DNA of 7,779 bases, taken from the NCBI GenBank assembly GCA_937906285.1, contig CALCWL010000087.1, positions 1-7,779 of the forward strand. Direction: 5' to 3'. Shown piece after piece: positions 1-6,430 of the stretch. This DNA comes from an uncultured Rhodanobacter sp. Lineage in GTDB: Bacteria > Pseudomonadota > Gammaproteobacteria > Xanthomonadales > Rhodanobacteraceae. The number at the start of each line of letters is the position of its first letter. The stretch's first letter is position 1. The position numbers were made by a program, and so were the translations under genes. The notes under the pieces were generated by a model. The model made no database searches, was not told the origin of the DNA, and saw only the letters and a program-made list of their open reading frames with translations.

Positions 1-317
1 CCCGCCAGTGGCACCAGGGCCTCCCGCAGCACGGGCACCATCCCGAGGGTCTTGCGGAACATGGCCGCCAGTTCGGCGAACAAGGGACACCGTGCATCTG
101 CCTGGTAGCGCACCTGGTTGCCCTGCTCGCTGCGCAGCACCAGGCCAGCCCCGACCAACTTGTCCAGTTCGCGCCCGAGCGTGCCCGCATGGCTGCCGGT
201 CAGTCGCGCCAGCTCGCGCTGATGGAAACTTTCCTGCGGGTTCAACAGCAACTGCGCCAACACCCGTTGCCGGGTGGCGGGAAACAGCAGATCCATCAGG
301 GCGGAAGTGTTGCTCAT
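1..317 (-). CDS. Winged-helix regulator, probably with C-terminal nucleotidyltransferase domain (cut at window edge)
   Basis: The reading frame starts at the ATG at 317 and stays open to base 1, giving 105 residues without a stop. It begins MSNTSALMDLLFPATRQRVL. A winged helix-turn-helix spans about residues 15-75: FHQRELARLTGSHAGTLGRE looks like the HTH core and QGNQVRYQAD like the wing. This is the ArsR/MarR-like N-terminus found on regulators that carry a minimal nucleotidyltransferase domain. In that family, a linker resembling the last visible residues (LREALVPLA) is followed by a GSxARG-type nucleotidyltransferase motif, which here would lie just outside the window. The HTH assignment is read from the sequence. 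The nucleotidyltransferase part is inferred from family resemblance. The gene sits 62 bp downstream of the nuclease gene and has its own candidate operator over the start codon, so it is probably an autoregulated unit. It could instead be a plain ArsR-type repressor. Confidence 0.75.
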   Translation of the reverse strand, partial: MSNTSALMDLLFPATRQRVLAQLLLNPQESFHQRELARLTGSHAGTLGRELDKLVGAGLVLRSEQGNQVRYQADARCPLFAELAAMFRKTLGMVPVLREALVPLA

Positions 318-347
318 ATGGCAACGAATGTAGCTAAATCAGCAACA
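308..347 (-). promoter_or_regulatory. Tandem inverted repeats over the start of the winged-helix regulator (candidate operator)
   Basis: There are two 19-bp inverted repeats of the same design. The first, at 308-326, is TGTTGCT-N5-GGCAACG (5 of 7 arm positions pair). The second, at 329-347, is TGTAGCT-N5-AGCAACA (6 of 7 pair). Their centres, 317 and 338, are 21 bp apart, which is two helical turns and would put both sites on one face of the DNA. The first covers the start codon. A weak promoter reading on the minus strand (TTGCGC at 351-356, 18-bp spacer, TACATT at 327-332) would place both sites over the polymerase. The repeats are seen directly. The autorepression role is inferred. Confidence 0.45.
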
Positions 348-359
348 CATGCGCAAGTC

Positions 360-374
360 CGAGACAACGTCTCG
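360..374. repeat. Short perfect palindrome just after the nuclease gene
   Basis: CGAGAC-AAC-GTCTCG is a 6-bp stem with a 3-nt loop that starts 5 bp beyond the stop codon of the nuclease gene. No T-run follows on the minus strand, so it is at best a weak or Rho-assisted transcript end. It could also be a protein-binding site. Confidence 0.25.
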
Positions 375-379
375 ACCCG

Positions 380-1309
380 TCAGCTCTCACCGTAACTGCG
401 CTCAATCAGCGGCAAAGCGCGCTGAAGATCCGCAAGATTGCGCAGGCACAACTCGAGGTCGCCCGTGCCCCATTTACCGATGTTGCGCACGTCGCGGCTG
501 AAGCCAGCCTCCAACGCAACCGTATCGGGGTTCAGCTTGAGCATGACCAGCAGCTTGTCCTTGTAGGGAATCACGCAGGCGAAGTTCTTCAGCCGGCGGA
601 ATGCGACATACAGTTTCAGGTGCTTTTCCTGCACGTCATCGCCCAGCGCGAGCAACTGGCTACACAGCGCCTCGTACAAGGCACGGATTTCCGGTTGCGC
701 GTGTTCCAGTTGCTCCGCGGCCGTCTTGTCCTTGCCCACCGGCTTCGTCTTTGCCGGCGTGACGCCGTCCACCGCGTTGTCCTTGACCGCCGTGGCATCG
801 TCCACGCTCACTGCGTTGACCAGGTCGAGCAGCAGCAGGTCGTCGCCGAACAGCTTGTAGCGGATCAGTTCGATATTGCGCGGTATCTGCTGCACCGCGT
901 GCTGGTCGTAGCGGGTGAAGTCGGCCGCGATGCACAGCAGCCGCGTGCCGGTCCAGTCGATCTCGTCGGCCACGTCCTTGCCCAGCTTCTCCATCACCAG
1001 CCACTGGAATTCGGCGCGGTGATCGAGCAGCCAGTCCAGGTAGAACAGGCCCTGGCTCATCACGTTCTCGTTGCTGTGGCGCTTGTACTCGATGATGACC
1101 GGGCAGCCGTTCTCGTCCAGGCCCAGCGAATCGATGCGGCCGCGATGCGTCTTGCCGGTGGCGTATTCGCTGGCAAGGAAGCGCACGCCCAGGAAGGTCG
1201 GCATCTGCGCCTCGATCAGGGACTGCAACTGCTTCTCGACCGAGGCGGCGCGGCCGGATAGTTCCACCGCCGCGCCGCCGGTCAGGCGGAACAACTGGAT
1301 ATCGCTCAT
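380..1309 (-). CDS. PD-(D/E)XK nuclease-like protein with C-terminal DUF5655-type domain
   Basis: The product is 309 residues. The N-terminal half carries a textbook PD-(D/E)XK signature, GRIDSLGLDENGCPVIIEYK, with catalytic-type residues D60, E74 and K76. This is the NucS/RecB-like layout in which an acidic residue and an E-x-K pair coordinate Mg2+ for DNA cleavage. A variable, charged linker (about 168-200) leads to a C-terminal domain (about 205-305; ALYEALCSQLLAL, VAFRRLKNFACVIPYKDKLL and a GKWGTGDLEL segment) that I recognise as the DUF5655 type, of unknown function. An SD-like GGGAG lies 6 nt before the ATG. The gene is the last member of the hsdM-hsdS cluster, which suggests an accessory or effector nuclease for that system. 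The nuclease fold call is strong. Its target and its link to HsdMS are inference. Confidence 0.82.
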   Translation of the reverse strand: MSDIQLFRLTGGAAVELSGRAASVEKQLQSLIEAQMPTFLGVRFLASEYATGKTHRGRIDSLGLDENGCPVIIEYKRHSNENVMSQGLFYLDWLLDHRAEFQWLVMEKLGKDVADEIDWTGTRLLCIAADFTRYDQHAVQQIPRNIELIRYKLFGDDLLLLDLVNAVSVDDATAVKDNAVDGVTPAKTKPVGKDKTAAEQLEHAQPEIRALYEALCSQLLALGDDVQEKHLKLYVAFRRLKNFACVIPYKDKLLVMLKLNPDTVALEAGFSRDVRNIGKWGTGDLELCLRNLADLQRALPLIERSYGES

Positions 1310-1367
1310 CCCCTACTCCCTGTGATTCCTTGAATCCCCATTACTGGTGCAACCCTGCCGGATGCGG

Positions 1368-1599
1368 CTAGCCGATGAGTCCATTGACCAGCACGCCACC
1401 ACCGAACTTTGCAATGGCGCGACCGATCTTGCGCAGTTGACTCGGCGGCTCTTGCAGTTGCAGCGGGTACACGTCGCAGCCGGTTCAACGTGCCGTCGAT
1501 CAACGAACGGGCGCACCAGAGGTCATCGTGACGTTCGCCGTCGTAGAGCGGCAGCAGGTTGGCGATGAAGCCGACCATCGCTTCGCTCTTGCCGCTCAT
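1368..1599 (-). pseudogene. Small unidentified reading frame after hsdS with an apparent one-base frameshift
   Basis: An ATG at 1599 overlaps the hsdS stop (ATGA). The frame reads MSGKSEAMVGFIANLLPLYD and continues plausibly to residue 41 (…LIDGTLNRL). There the protein-like frame moves by +1: skipping base 1476 gives DVYPLQLQEPPSQLRKIGRA, then a segment ending FGGGVLVNGLIG, and a TAG at 1368-1370. The joined product would be 76 residues. Counting by hand over the 35 codons after the shift, G/C at third positions is 25/35 in the shifted frame and 14/35 in the original, which supports the switch. Without a shift, the frame runs to 1306 as a 97-residue protein with an R/A/W-rich, unconvincing tail, although its stop then overlaps the nuclease ATG. 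I do not recognise the family. It may be a decayed gene, a sequencing error or a programmed +1 shift. Confidence 0.5.
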
Positions 1600-2939
1600 G
1601 CGGCCTGCCTCACGTCGATCTTGCCGGTGACGGCGGCGGCGATCAGGGCGCTGCGGCGTTCTTTGAGTAGGGCGATGGCTTGAACCGATGAGGCATAGAG
1701 CGCATCGAGCCTTGCGCTTTCGTTGTCGACGAAGGAGAGAATTGATGCTTGCTCGTCGGCCGGCGGCAGGAGAATGGGGAGCTCCATGATGTTCGTGGAA
1801 GAGATCGACGCAAGGTTGGTGCTTTGCTTGGAGCGTCCCATGAAATAGAACTGGGCGTATTGCGAGCCAGTGATCTGGTTGAGCCATTGTGGGCTGACTG
1901 CATGCGGCCGAACAGCAAAGACATGGTTCTGGTGAATGCAGTCCTCGATTTCGGCGTTCCAAATGGCACCACGCCCGAGCTTGTCAAAATCACCACCCTC
2001 GTTCATCAGCACGTCGCCAGCCTGGAGGCGGTATCGGTCAAGCTGTTCCGGTTCGATGTCGATCATCGCGACTTCATCCAATGCAAGGTGCCCGTCTTGA
2101 ACATTGGCAACACGTAAATAGGGAACCGCGATAGTTTCCTTTCCTTGGGTATCTTTGCCTTTCGCAATACCAGTCTGCACGACAGCCACAAACTTTAGGC
2201 GTGTAATCTCCCAATGCGCTGGCACTTCGCCCAGCCACGGCACGCCGGAGTCTTTCATCGGGGCGTTGGGGTTGAGGCCGCGGGTGACGGCGTGGGAGAT
2301 GGTGGCCTGGCGCTTTTCGGCCAGCAGGGTCAGCAGCTTTTCCTGCTCGGCAATCAACGCATCGATCTTGCCGGTCTCGCGGTCGAGGAAGGTGGCGATG
2401 GCGAGCTGTTCTGTAGTCGGCGGTCTCGGGATGGTCATGCGACCAATTTGATCGAAGTTAAGACCTTCTCTAGCAGCACCATTTTGCGCGAGGTCAATCT
2501 GACTCTTGATCGTCATGGACCTGAAAGTCCACCCGACAAAGGGAATCTGCAAAGCGTCTTTCAGACGAACCACGCAGACGTGTTGGTTTACGTTTGCTGA
2601 GGGCAGCCCGTTCGGCACGAGGCAAGATCGACCGATTGAAGCGCCGGTTATGTTTAACAGTATGTCGCCGGATTGAGTCCGACTCGCAGCCATACTCTCG
2701 TCCACCTCCTTAGAAATAAAAACTACGTCTTCCAGGCGGAGCCCTTCGTCGTAAACGTTCTGACTTCGTAGGAACATCACCCCTTCCTCAACGTAGGTTT
2801 CGCTCCCACCTAGCGGAGTTTTCCCACTCGAAATTCTGGATGTGAGGTGCTTGACGCTGCTGGTTTCCCAATGCGACGGCATCTCTCCCAGCCAAGCCAC
2901 CACACTGTCCTTGTACTCCGCGTACCTCGGCAAGCTCAT
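1596..2939 (-). CDS. hsdS: Type I restriction-modification specificity subunit HsdS
   Basis: The protein is 447 residues with the usual two-half design. Target recognition domain (TRD) 1 is about residues 12-172, then a helical spacer (about 175-222; TTEQLAIATFLDRETGKIDA, LLAEKRQATISHAVTRG). TRD 2 is about 231-392, followed by a second helical region (ADEQASILSFVDNESARLDA, LLKERRSALIAAAVTGKID). Each half opens with the same motif: DSVVAWLGEMPSHWE (11-25) and DSGVPWLGEVPAHWE (230-244). HsdS binds a bipartite DNA target, one half-site per TRD, and docks HsdM (and HsdR) through the helical regions. The ATG overlaps the hsdM stop as ATGA, so the two are probably translationally coupled. Both TRD-coding stretches have lower G/C than their surroundings (2701-2760 about 48%, against about 72% at 3661-3720). 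The recognition sequence cannot be read from the protein. Confidence 0.96.
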   Translation of the reverse strand: MSLPRYAEYKDSVVAWLGEMPSHWETSSVKHLTSRISSGKTPLGGSETYVEEGVMFLRSQNVYDEGLRLEDVVFISKEVDESMAASRTQSGDILLNITGASIGRSCLVPNGLPSANVNQHVCVVRLKDALQIPFVGWTFRSMTIKSQIDLAQNGAAREGLNFDQIGRMTIPRPPTTEQLAIATFLDRETGKIDALIAEQEKLLTLLAEKRQATISHAVTRGLNPNAPMKDSGVPWLGEVPAHWEITRLKFVAVVQTGIAKGKDTQGKETIAVPYLRVANVQDGHLALDEVAMIDIEPEQLDRYRLQAGDVLMNEGGDFDKLGRGAIWNAEIEDCIHQNHVFAVRPHAVSPQWLNQITGSQYAQFYFMGRSKQSTNLASISSTNIMELPILLPPADEQASILSFVDNESARLDALYASSVQAIALLKERRSALIAAAVTGKIDVRQAA

Positions 2940-4774
2940 TCCGCCAACTCCCCCAGCATCGCCATGATCCGCGCCGACAGGCCCTTCAGTTCCTCGTCGA
3001 TGGCGTGCAGATCGCGCGGCGGCTCGAACACGTAGAAGTGGCGATTGAAGGGGATCTCGTAGCCGACCTTGGCTTTCGTTTCGTCGATCCAGGCGTCGGG
3101 CGCATGCGGCAGCACCTCGCGCTTGAAATAGGCCTTGATGTCCTCGCCCAATGGGACGTTCTCGGTGTCGCGCAGCGAACTGTCCGGCTGCGGCTTGCCC
3201 TTGGCCTTGCCCTTCTGGCCCAGCACGAGCTTGCCCTGCTCGTCGCGCAGCGGGCGCTCGACGGTGATGGTGGTGTAGCCGAAGTCCTCGTTCCTGAAGA
3301 TGCGTGCGATCGGCGCGATCTTGACCTTGCCGCCGGCGGGCGGCTCGGGGGCGAATTCGGCGGCGGCGATCACCTGGCGGCCGGTTTCCTTGCCGTCGGC
3401 GTCGAACACGGTGGCCAGCTCGGCTTCGGCGAAGTCGCCAAACAAGCGGGTGACGATGGCGATGTGTTCGTCGCTCATCTCCTTGCGCTTGCTGCCGAGG
3501 CTCTTGCGCATCTTCTGCCAGAAGCTGCCGGCGTCGATCAGCTGCACGTAGCCCTTGCGGTCGGCGGGCTTCTTGTTGGAGATGATCCACACGTAGGTGG
3601 CGATGCCGGTGTTGTAGAACATGTCGATGGGCAGGCCGATGATGGCTTCCACCAGGTCGTTTTCCAGCACGTAGCGGCGGATCTCGCTCTCGCCGCTGCC
3701 GGCGCCGCCGGTGAACAGCGGCGAGCCGTTGAGCACGATGCCGAAGCGGCTGCCGCCGTCCTTCGCCGGTCGCATCTTGGCCAGCAGATGCAGCAGGAAC
3801 AGCATGGAGCCGTCGGACACGCGCGGCAGGCCCGGGCCGAAGCGGCCGTCGAAGCCCTTCTCCTCGTGCTCCTTGCGCACCGCCTTCTCGACCTTCTTCC
3901 ACTCCACGCCGAACGGCGGATTGGACAGCATGTAGTCGAATTTCAGGCCGCCGTGGCCGTCCTCGCTGAGCGTGTTGCCGGCGACGATGTTGGCCACGTC
4001 CTGGCCGCGGATCAGCATGTCGGCCTTGCAGATGGCGTAGGACTCGTCGTTCAGCTCCTGCCCGTAGAGAACGAGCTTGGCGTCGGGGTTGTGCTGCAGC
4101 AGGTGCTCGGCGGCGACCGAGAGCATGCCGCCGGTGCCTGCCGTCGGGTCATAGATCGTGCGCACCACGGCGTGGCCGGGTTCGAGCACGTCGTCGTCCT
4201 CGATGAAGATGAGGTTGACCATCAGCCGGATCACTTCGCGCGGGGTGAAGTGCTCGCCGGCGGTTTCGTTGGATAGCTCCGCGAACTTGCGGATCAGCTC
4301 CTCGAACACCAGGCCCATCTGCGCGTTGTCCACTTCGTGCGGGTGCAGGTTGACGTGGGCGAACTTCTCGGTGACCAGGTACAGCAGGTTGGCCTTGCCC
4401 AGGCGCTCGACCTGCGTGTGGAAGTCGAAGCGCTCGAAGATGTCGCGCACCGCGGGCGAGAAACCCTGGATGTAGCTGTAGAGGTTCTGGCGGATGTGGT
4501 CCTGGTCGCCCAGCAGCGTGGGCAGGTCGAGTTTCGAGGTGTTGTAGAACGACTGCTTCGCCTTGCGCAGCAGGAACGGATCGGGATTGAGGCCGGCCTT
4601 GCTCTTGGCCTCGAACTCGGCCAGCACCGCCGGCTTGGTCGGCGCCAGCACGCAATCGAGACGGCGCAGCACGGTGAACGGCAGGATCACGCGACCGTAT
4701 TCGGACTGTTTGTAATCACCGCGCAGCAGGTCGGCAACGGACCAGATCAGGGCGGAAAGCGAGGCTTGGTTCAT
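2936..4774 (-). CDS. hsdM: Type I restriction-modification N6-adenine methyltransferase subunit HsdM
   Basis: The protein is 612 residues. It transfers a methyl group from S-adenosylmethionine to adenine N6 within the target chosen by HsdS. An N-terminal helical HsdM_N-like domain (SALIWSVADLLRGDYKQSEY, then VILPFTVLRRLDCVL) covers about residues 5-150. The Rossmann methyltransferase domain follows, with GEHFTPREVIRLM (173-185), the SAM-binding motif I DPTAGTGGM (209-217) and the catalytic motif IV NPPFG (285-289). A lysine-rich linker lies near 530-545 and a helical C-terminus completes it. Length and motifs fit a complete, active enzyme. A good Shine-Dalgarno is not obvious: AAGGAA lies about 14 nt before the ATG, but the start fits the family's N-terminus. 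The gene follows hipA after 70 bp and overlaps hsdS by ATGA. Confidence 0.97.
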   Translation of the reverse strand: MNQASLSALIWSVADLLRGDYKQSEYGRVILPFTVLRRLDCVLAPTKPAVLAEFEAKSKAGLNPDPFLLRKAKQSFYNTSKLDLPTLLGDQDHIRQNLYSYIQGFSPAVRDIFERFDFHTQVERLGKANLLYLVTEKFAHVNLHPHEVDNAQMGLVFEELIRKFAELSNETAGEHFTPREVIRLMVNLIFIEDDDVLEPGHAVVRTIYDPTAGTGGMLSVAAEHLLQHNPDAKLVLYGQELNDESYAICKADMLIRGQDVANIVAGNTLSEDGHGGLKFDYMLSNPPFGVEWKKVEKAVRKEHEEKGFDGRFGPGLPRVSDGSMLFLLHLLAKMRPAKDGGSRFGIVLNGSPLFTGGAGSGESEIRRYVLENDLVEAIIGLPIDMFYNTGIATYVWIISNKKPADRKGYVQLIDAGSFWQKMRKSLGSKRKEMSDEHIAIVTRLFGDFAEAELATVFDADGKETGRQVIAAAEFAPEPPAGGKVKIAPIARIFRNEDFGYTTITVERPLRDEQGKLVLGQKGKAKGKPQPDSSLRDTENVPLGEDIKAYFKREVLPHAPDAWIDETKAKVGYEIPFNRHFYVFEPPRDLHAIDEELKGLSARIMAMLGELAE

Positions 4775-4835
4775 GACTTGCGGAACATTCCTTGATCGAC
4801 GGCGTGGCGGCAGCGATGTGCCGTCCGCCTCGGTT

Positions 4836-4850
4836 GCATGAAGATCATGC
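4836..4850. repeat. Small inverted repeat at the hipA stop codon
   Basis: GCATGA-AGA-TCATGC is a perfect 6-bp stem that spans the hipA stop codon. No T-run follows on the minus strand, and the 70-bp gap to hsdM shows no convincing promoter. I therefore read the gap as permissive for read-through from hipBA into hsdM rather than as an operon boundary. Confidence 0.2.
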
Positions 4851-6119
4851 CTGCAGGGAGGCGAGCAGGCGTTGCGCGTTCTGGTTGATGGCTATCTGGG
4901 CTTTTTCGATCCGCGCCTGGCCGGCACCCTGCTCCATCAGCGTGTTTGCCGTGCCGGCCATGGCGTGCAGCACCAAACCGGCAAGCTCGATCACTCGGCG
5001 CTGCACGAAACGCGGTGCATAGCCGGTCGCTTCGGCGAACCGTTGCCAGTCGGCGGCGCTCACTTCGTCGATGCGCGCCGCGTTGCCGATGCCCAGCGCG
5101 GGTTTTCGTTCGATCAGCTGCTCTGATATCGCGATGGTCGGCACCAGATCGTAGAACGGCGCCAGGCGACGCAGGCCATCCGGGCCGCAAAGCAGGGCGA
5201 GGTTCTTGGCGTGCGCGTCGGCGTTGCCGATGATCACGTTGAAAATCACCCAGTCCAGCAGCGCCTGCACGGCGACGGGACCCAGCCGCAGTTGCTGGCG
5301 AATCAAGTGGGCGCACAGGGCCAGCGTCGGACCACCACCGGCTTCGTACTTGAGCTCGCCCGGATAGCCCAGCGCCTGGCAGAAGTCTTCCTGATGCAGG
5401 CGGGCGAGATCGCCGTTCTTCGCGACGTGACGATCGTAGCGTTCGACCAGCAGTGCCTTGTGCCCGGCCACGGCGACGATCGAGGATGCTGCCACCTGCA
5501 GGCCTGCGGCACGCGCGAGCGCGAGGCCGAACGCCTCGAAATCGCGCAGGCCGCGGATGCGCAGGCTGTCCGGCTTGAGGATGTGCGTGGTGATCTCGCC
5601 GATCACGGGGAGCCGGATGGAACCGTCGGCGCCGAGCACGACGGCGATCTTGTCCTGCGCACCGGCGAGCGACAGCCTGCGCGGTGTACCCATCAGCGCC
5701 AGGGAAGCCTCGCCGGTTTCGCCACCCTGTGCGGCGAGCAGGGCTTCCAGGTCCAGCGAGACATCCGTTGGACCCGCCACGGGGGCATCGGGCGGCACGA
5801 TGCTGACCGCACCGGCGCACTCGCCGCCGATCGCGGCCAGCAACTCGAAGTCGTCCCACACCGGAATGCGCAGTCGTGCCGCAATGGCCTCGCGCACCGG
5901 GCCTTCGGGCAACAGGTTGCCGAACCAGTTGCGGGCCATGGCTCCGACAAACGGCTCCGCGCGCAGTGGCAGGCTCACCGACAAGGCGACCGGCTGCACC
6001 GACGCCAGGTACTCGGCGGCGTAGGTGAAACGCCAATCTTCCGGCGCGCGGACTTCGCCGGCGATGCCCAACTCGCCTATATGCCGGTCAAACAGCCGGA
6101 CCTGGAGCCTGTCGGTCAC
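4845..6119 (-). CDS. hipA: HipA-type serine/threonine kinase toxin
   Basis: The protein is 424 residues, close to E. coli HipA (about 440). HipA phosphorylates glutamyl-tRNA synthetase in E. coli, which leads to uncharged tRNA, (p)ppGpp production and dormancy. The kinase landmarks are present: an N-terminal subdomain with NWFGNLLPEG (64-73) and GGECAGA (98-104); RRLSLAGAQDKIAV (147-160), with S150 at the place of the autophosphorylated serine; HILKPD (179-184), with K182 as the ATP-binding lysine; LLVERYDR (223-230); the catalytic loop NADAHAKN (299-306) with D301, H303 and N306; and the metal-binding D324 in FYDLV. The start is a GTG at 6119 that overlaps the hipB stop (GTGA), preceded by GGAGG 6 nt upstream, so hipA is translationally coupled to hipB. 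It appears intact. The target need not be GltX, because HipA relatives phosphorylate other tRNA synthetases. Confidence 0.96.
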   Translation of the reverse strand: MTDRLQVRLFDRHIGELGIAGEVRAPEDWRFTYAAEYLASVQPVALSVSLPLRAEPFVGAMARNWFGNLLPEGPVREAIAARLRIPVWDDFELLAAIGGECAGAVSIVPPDAPVAGPTDVSLDLEALLAAQGGETGEASLALMGTPRRLSLAGAQDKIAVVLGADGSIRLPVIGEITTHILKPDSLRIRGLRDFEAFGLALARAAGLQVAASSIVAVAGHKALLVERYDRHVAKNGDLARLHQEDFCQALGYPGELKYEAGGGPTLALCAHLIRQQLRLGPVAVQALLDWVIFNVIIGNADAHAKNLALLCGPDGLRRLAPFYDLVPTIAISEQLIERKPALGIGNAARIDEVSAADWQRFAEATGYAPRFVQRRVIELAGLVLHAMAGTANTLMEQGAGQARIEKAQIAINQNAQRLLASLQA

Positions 6120-6364
6120 GACCCGCCTCCGACCTGTATGCGCAGACCCAGCACGGCAAGCACCCCAAGCACCTTGTTCAAGGCCACGTTGGGCTTGCCT
6201 CGTTCCAGTTCGCTGATGAAGCGCAACCCCGTACCCGACAGGCCGGCCAACTGGGTTTGCGTCAGGCCGTGCCGTCGACGTGCTTCGCGAATGGCCTGCG
6301 CAATCATCTCGACGTCGGGAGAGACCGCGAGGCCTTTTCCCGATCGGGGTAATGGCGTGTTCAT
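6116..6364 (-). CDS. hipB: HipB-type antitoxin and transcriptional repressor
   Basis: The protein is 82 residues and an XRE-family helix-turn-helix fills about residues 20-76. The recognition region is TQTQLAGLSGTGLRFISELE followed by RGKPNVALNKVLGVLAVLGL, which is typical of HipB. As a dimer it should bind the palindromes around its own promoter and hold HipA inactive. The ATG at 6364 has AAGGCGGA ending 5 nt upstream. The first 19 residues (PLPRSGKGL and neighbours) are a poorly conserved extension, and the DNA encoding residues 5-11 is itself operator-like (6333-6354). Met20 is an alternative start, which would put that third site in the leader. The stop overlaps the hipA start. Confidence 0.93.
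   Translation of the reverse strand: MNTPLPRSGKGLAVSPDVEMIAQAIREARRRHGLTQTQLAGLSGTGLRFISELERGKPNVALNKVLGVLAVLGLRIQVGGGS
6126..6130 (-). promoter_or_regulatory. Ribosome-binding site setting the GTG start of hipA
   Basis: GGAGG lies 6 nt before the GTG at 6119-6117, inside the last codons of hipB. It decides the non-ATG start, which also gives the GTGA overlap with the hipB stop. Confidence 0.75.
6333..6354. promoter_or_regulatory. Third HipB-like operator, inside the hipB coding region
   Basis: The core TCCCG-AT-CGGGG is followed by TAAT. Against the perfect site at 6382-6403, the left arm matches at 7 of 10 positions and the right arm at 8 of 10. Its centre (6343.5) is 49 bp from the centre of that site. 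It encodes HipB residues 4-11. Confidence 0.5.
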
Positions 6365-6381
6365 GGTCGTCCGCCTTGGCT

Positions 6382-6403
6382 AATTATCCCGACCGGGATA
6401 ATT
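6382..6403. promoter_or_regulatory. Main HipB operator: perfect palindrome over the -10 box
   Basis: The 10-bp arms AATTATCCCG and CGGGATAATT flank a central AC, a perfect 22-bp palindrome. It contains TATCC-N6-GGATA. E. coli HipB operators use the same pentamers with an 8-bp gap (TATCC-N8-GGATA). The site covers the predicted -10 element and transcription start of hipBA, so bound HipB would block the promoter. Confidence 0.85.
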
Positions 6404-6426
6404 GCTCGCGCAACCAAGCGAGTCAA
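6398..6426 (-). promoter_or_regulatory. Sigma-70-type promoter of hipBA
   Basis: On the minus strand, TTGACT (6421-6426, 5 of 6 to consensus) is separated by 17 bp from AATTAT (6398-6403, 4 of 6). Transcription would start near 6391, leaving a leader of about 27 nt before the hipB ATG. The -10 box lies inside the perfect palindrome. The operator-like sites on each side flank the promoter. Confidence 0.65.
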
Positions 6427-6430
6427 GAGA

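Noticed and set aside
620..1261. 213-residue plus-strand open frame opposite the nuclease gene
   Set aside because: It is a mirror frame of the PD-(D/E)XK gene and carries no motifs of its own.
2940..3902. Upstream in-frame extension of hsdS through hsdM, which would make a 768-residue protein
   Set aside because: The extension is an R/A-rich out-of-frame reading of hsdM. The ATG at 2939 starts the family-typical N-terminus and overlaps the hsdM stop.
3005..4276. 423-residue plus-strand open frame opposite hsdM
   Set aside because: It is the antisense shadow of a gene with clear HsdM motifs. It is rich in A/V/L/G/H repeats and has no recognisable domain.
4780..4797. Five-codon leader-like frame (MFRKS) ending in ATGA at the hsdM start
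   Set aside because: The possible Shine-Dalgarno abuts its ATG directly, with no usable spacing, and such a short frame is expected by chance.
4771..6036. 421-residue minus-strand open frame overlapping hipA in another frame
   Set aside because: It is arginine/glycine-rich out-of-frame translation. The hipA frame carries all the kinase motifs.
5211..6383. 390-residue plus-strand open frame opposite hipA/hipB
   Set aside because: It lies antisense to two well-supported genes and runs through the hipB start region. The composition is typical of a high-G/C shadow frame.
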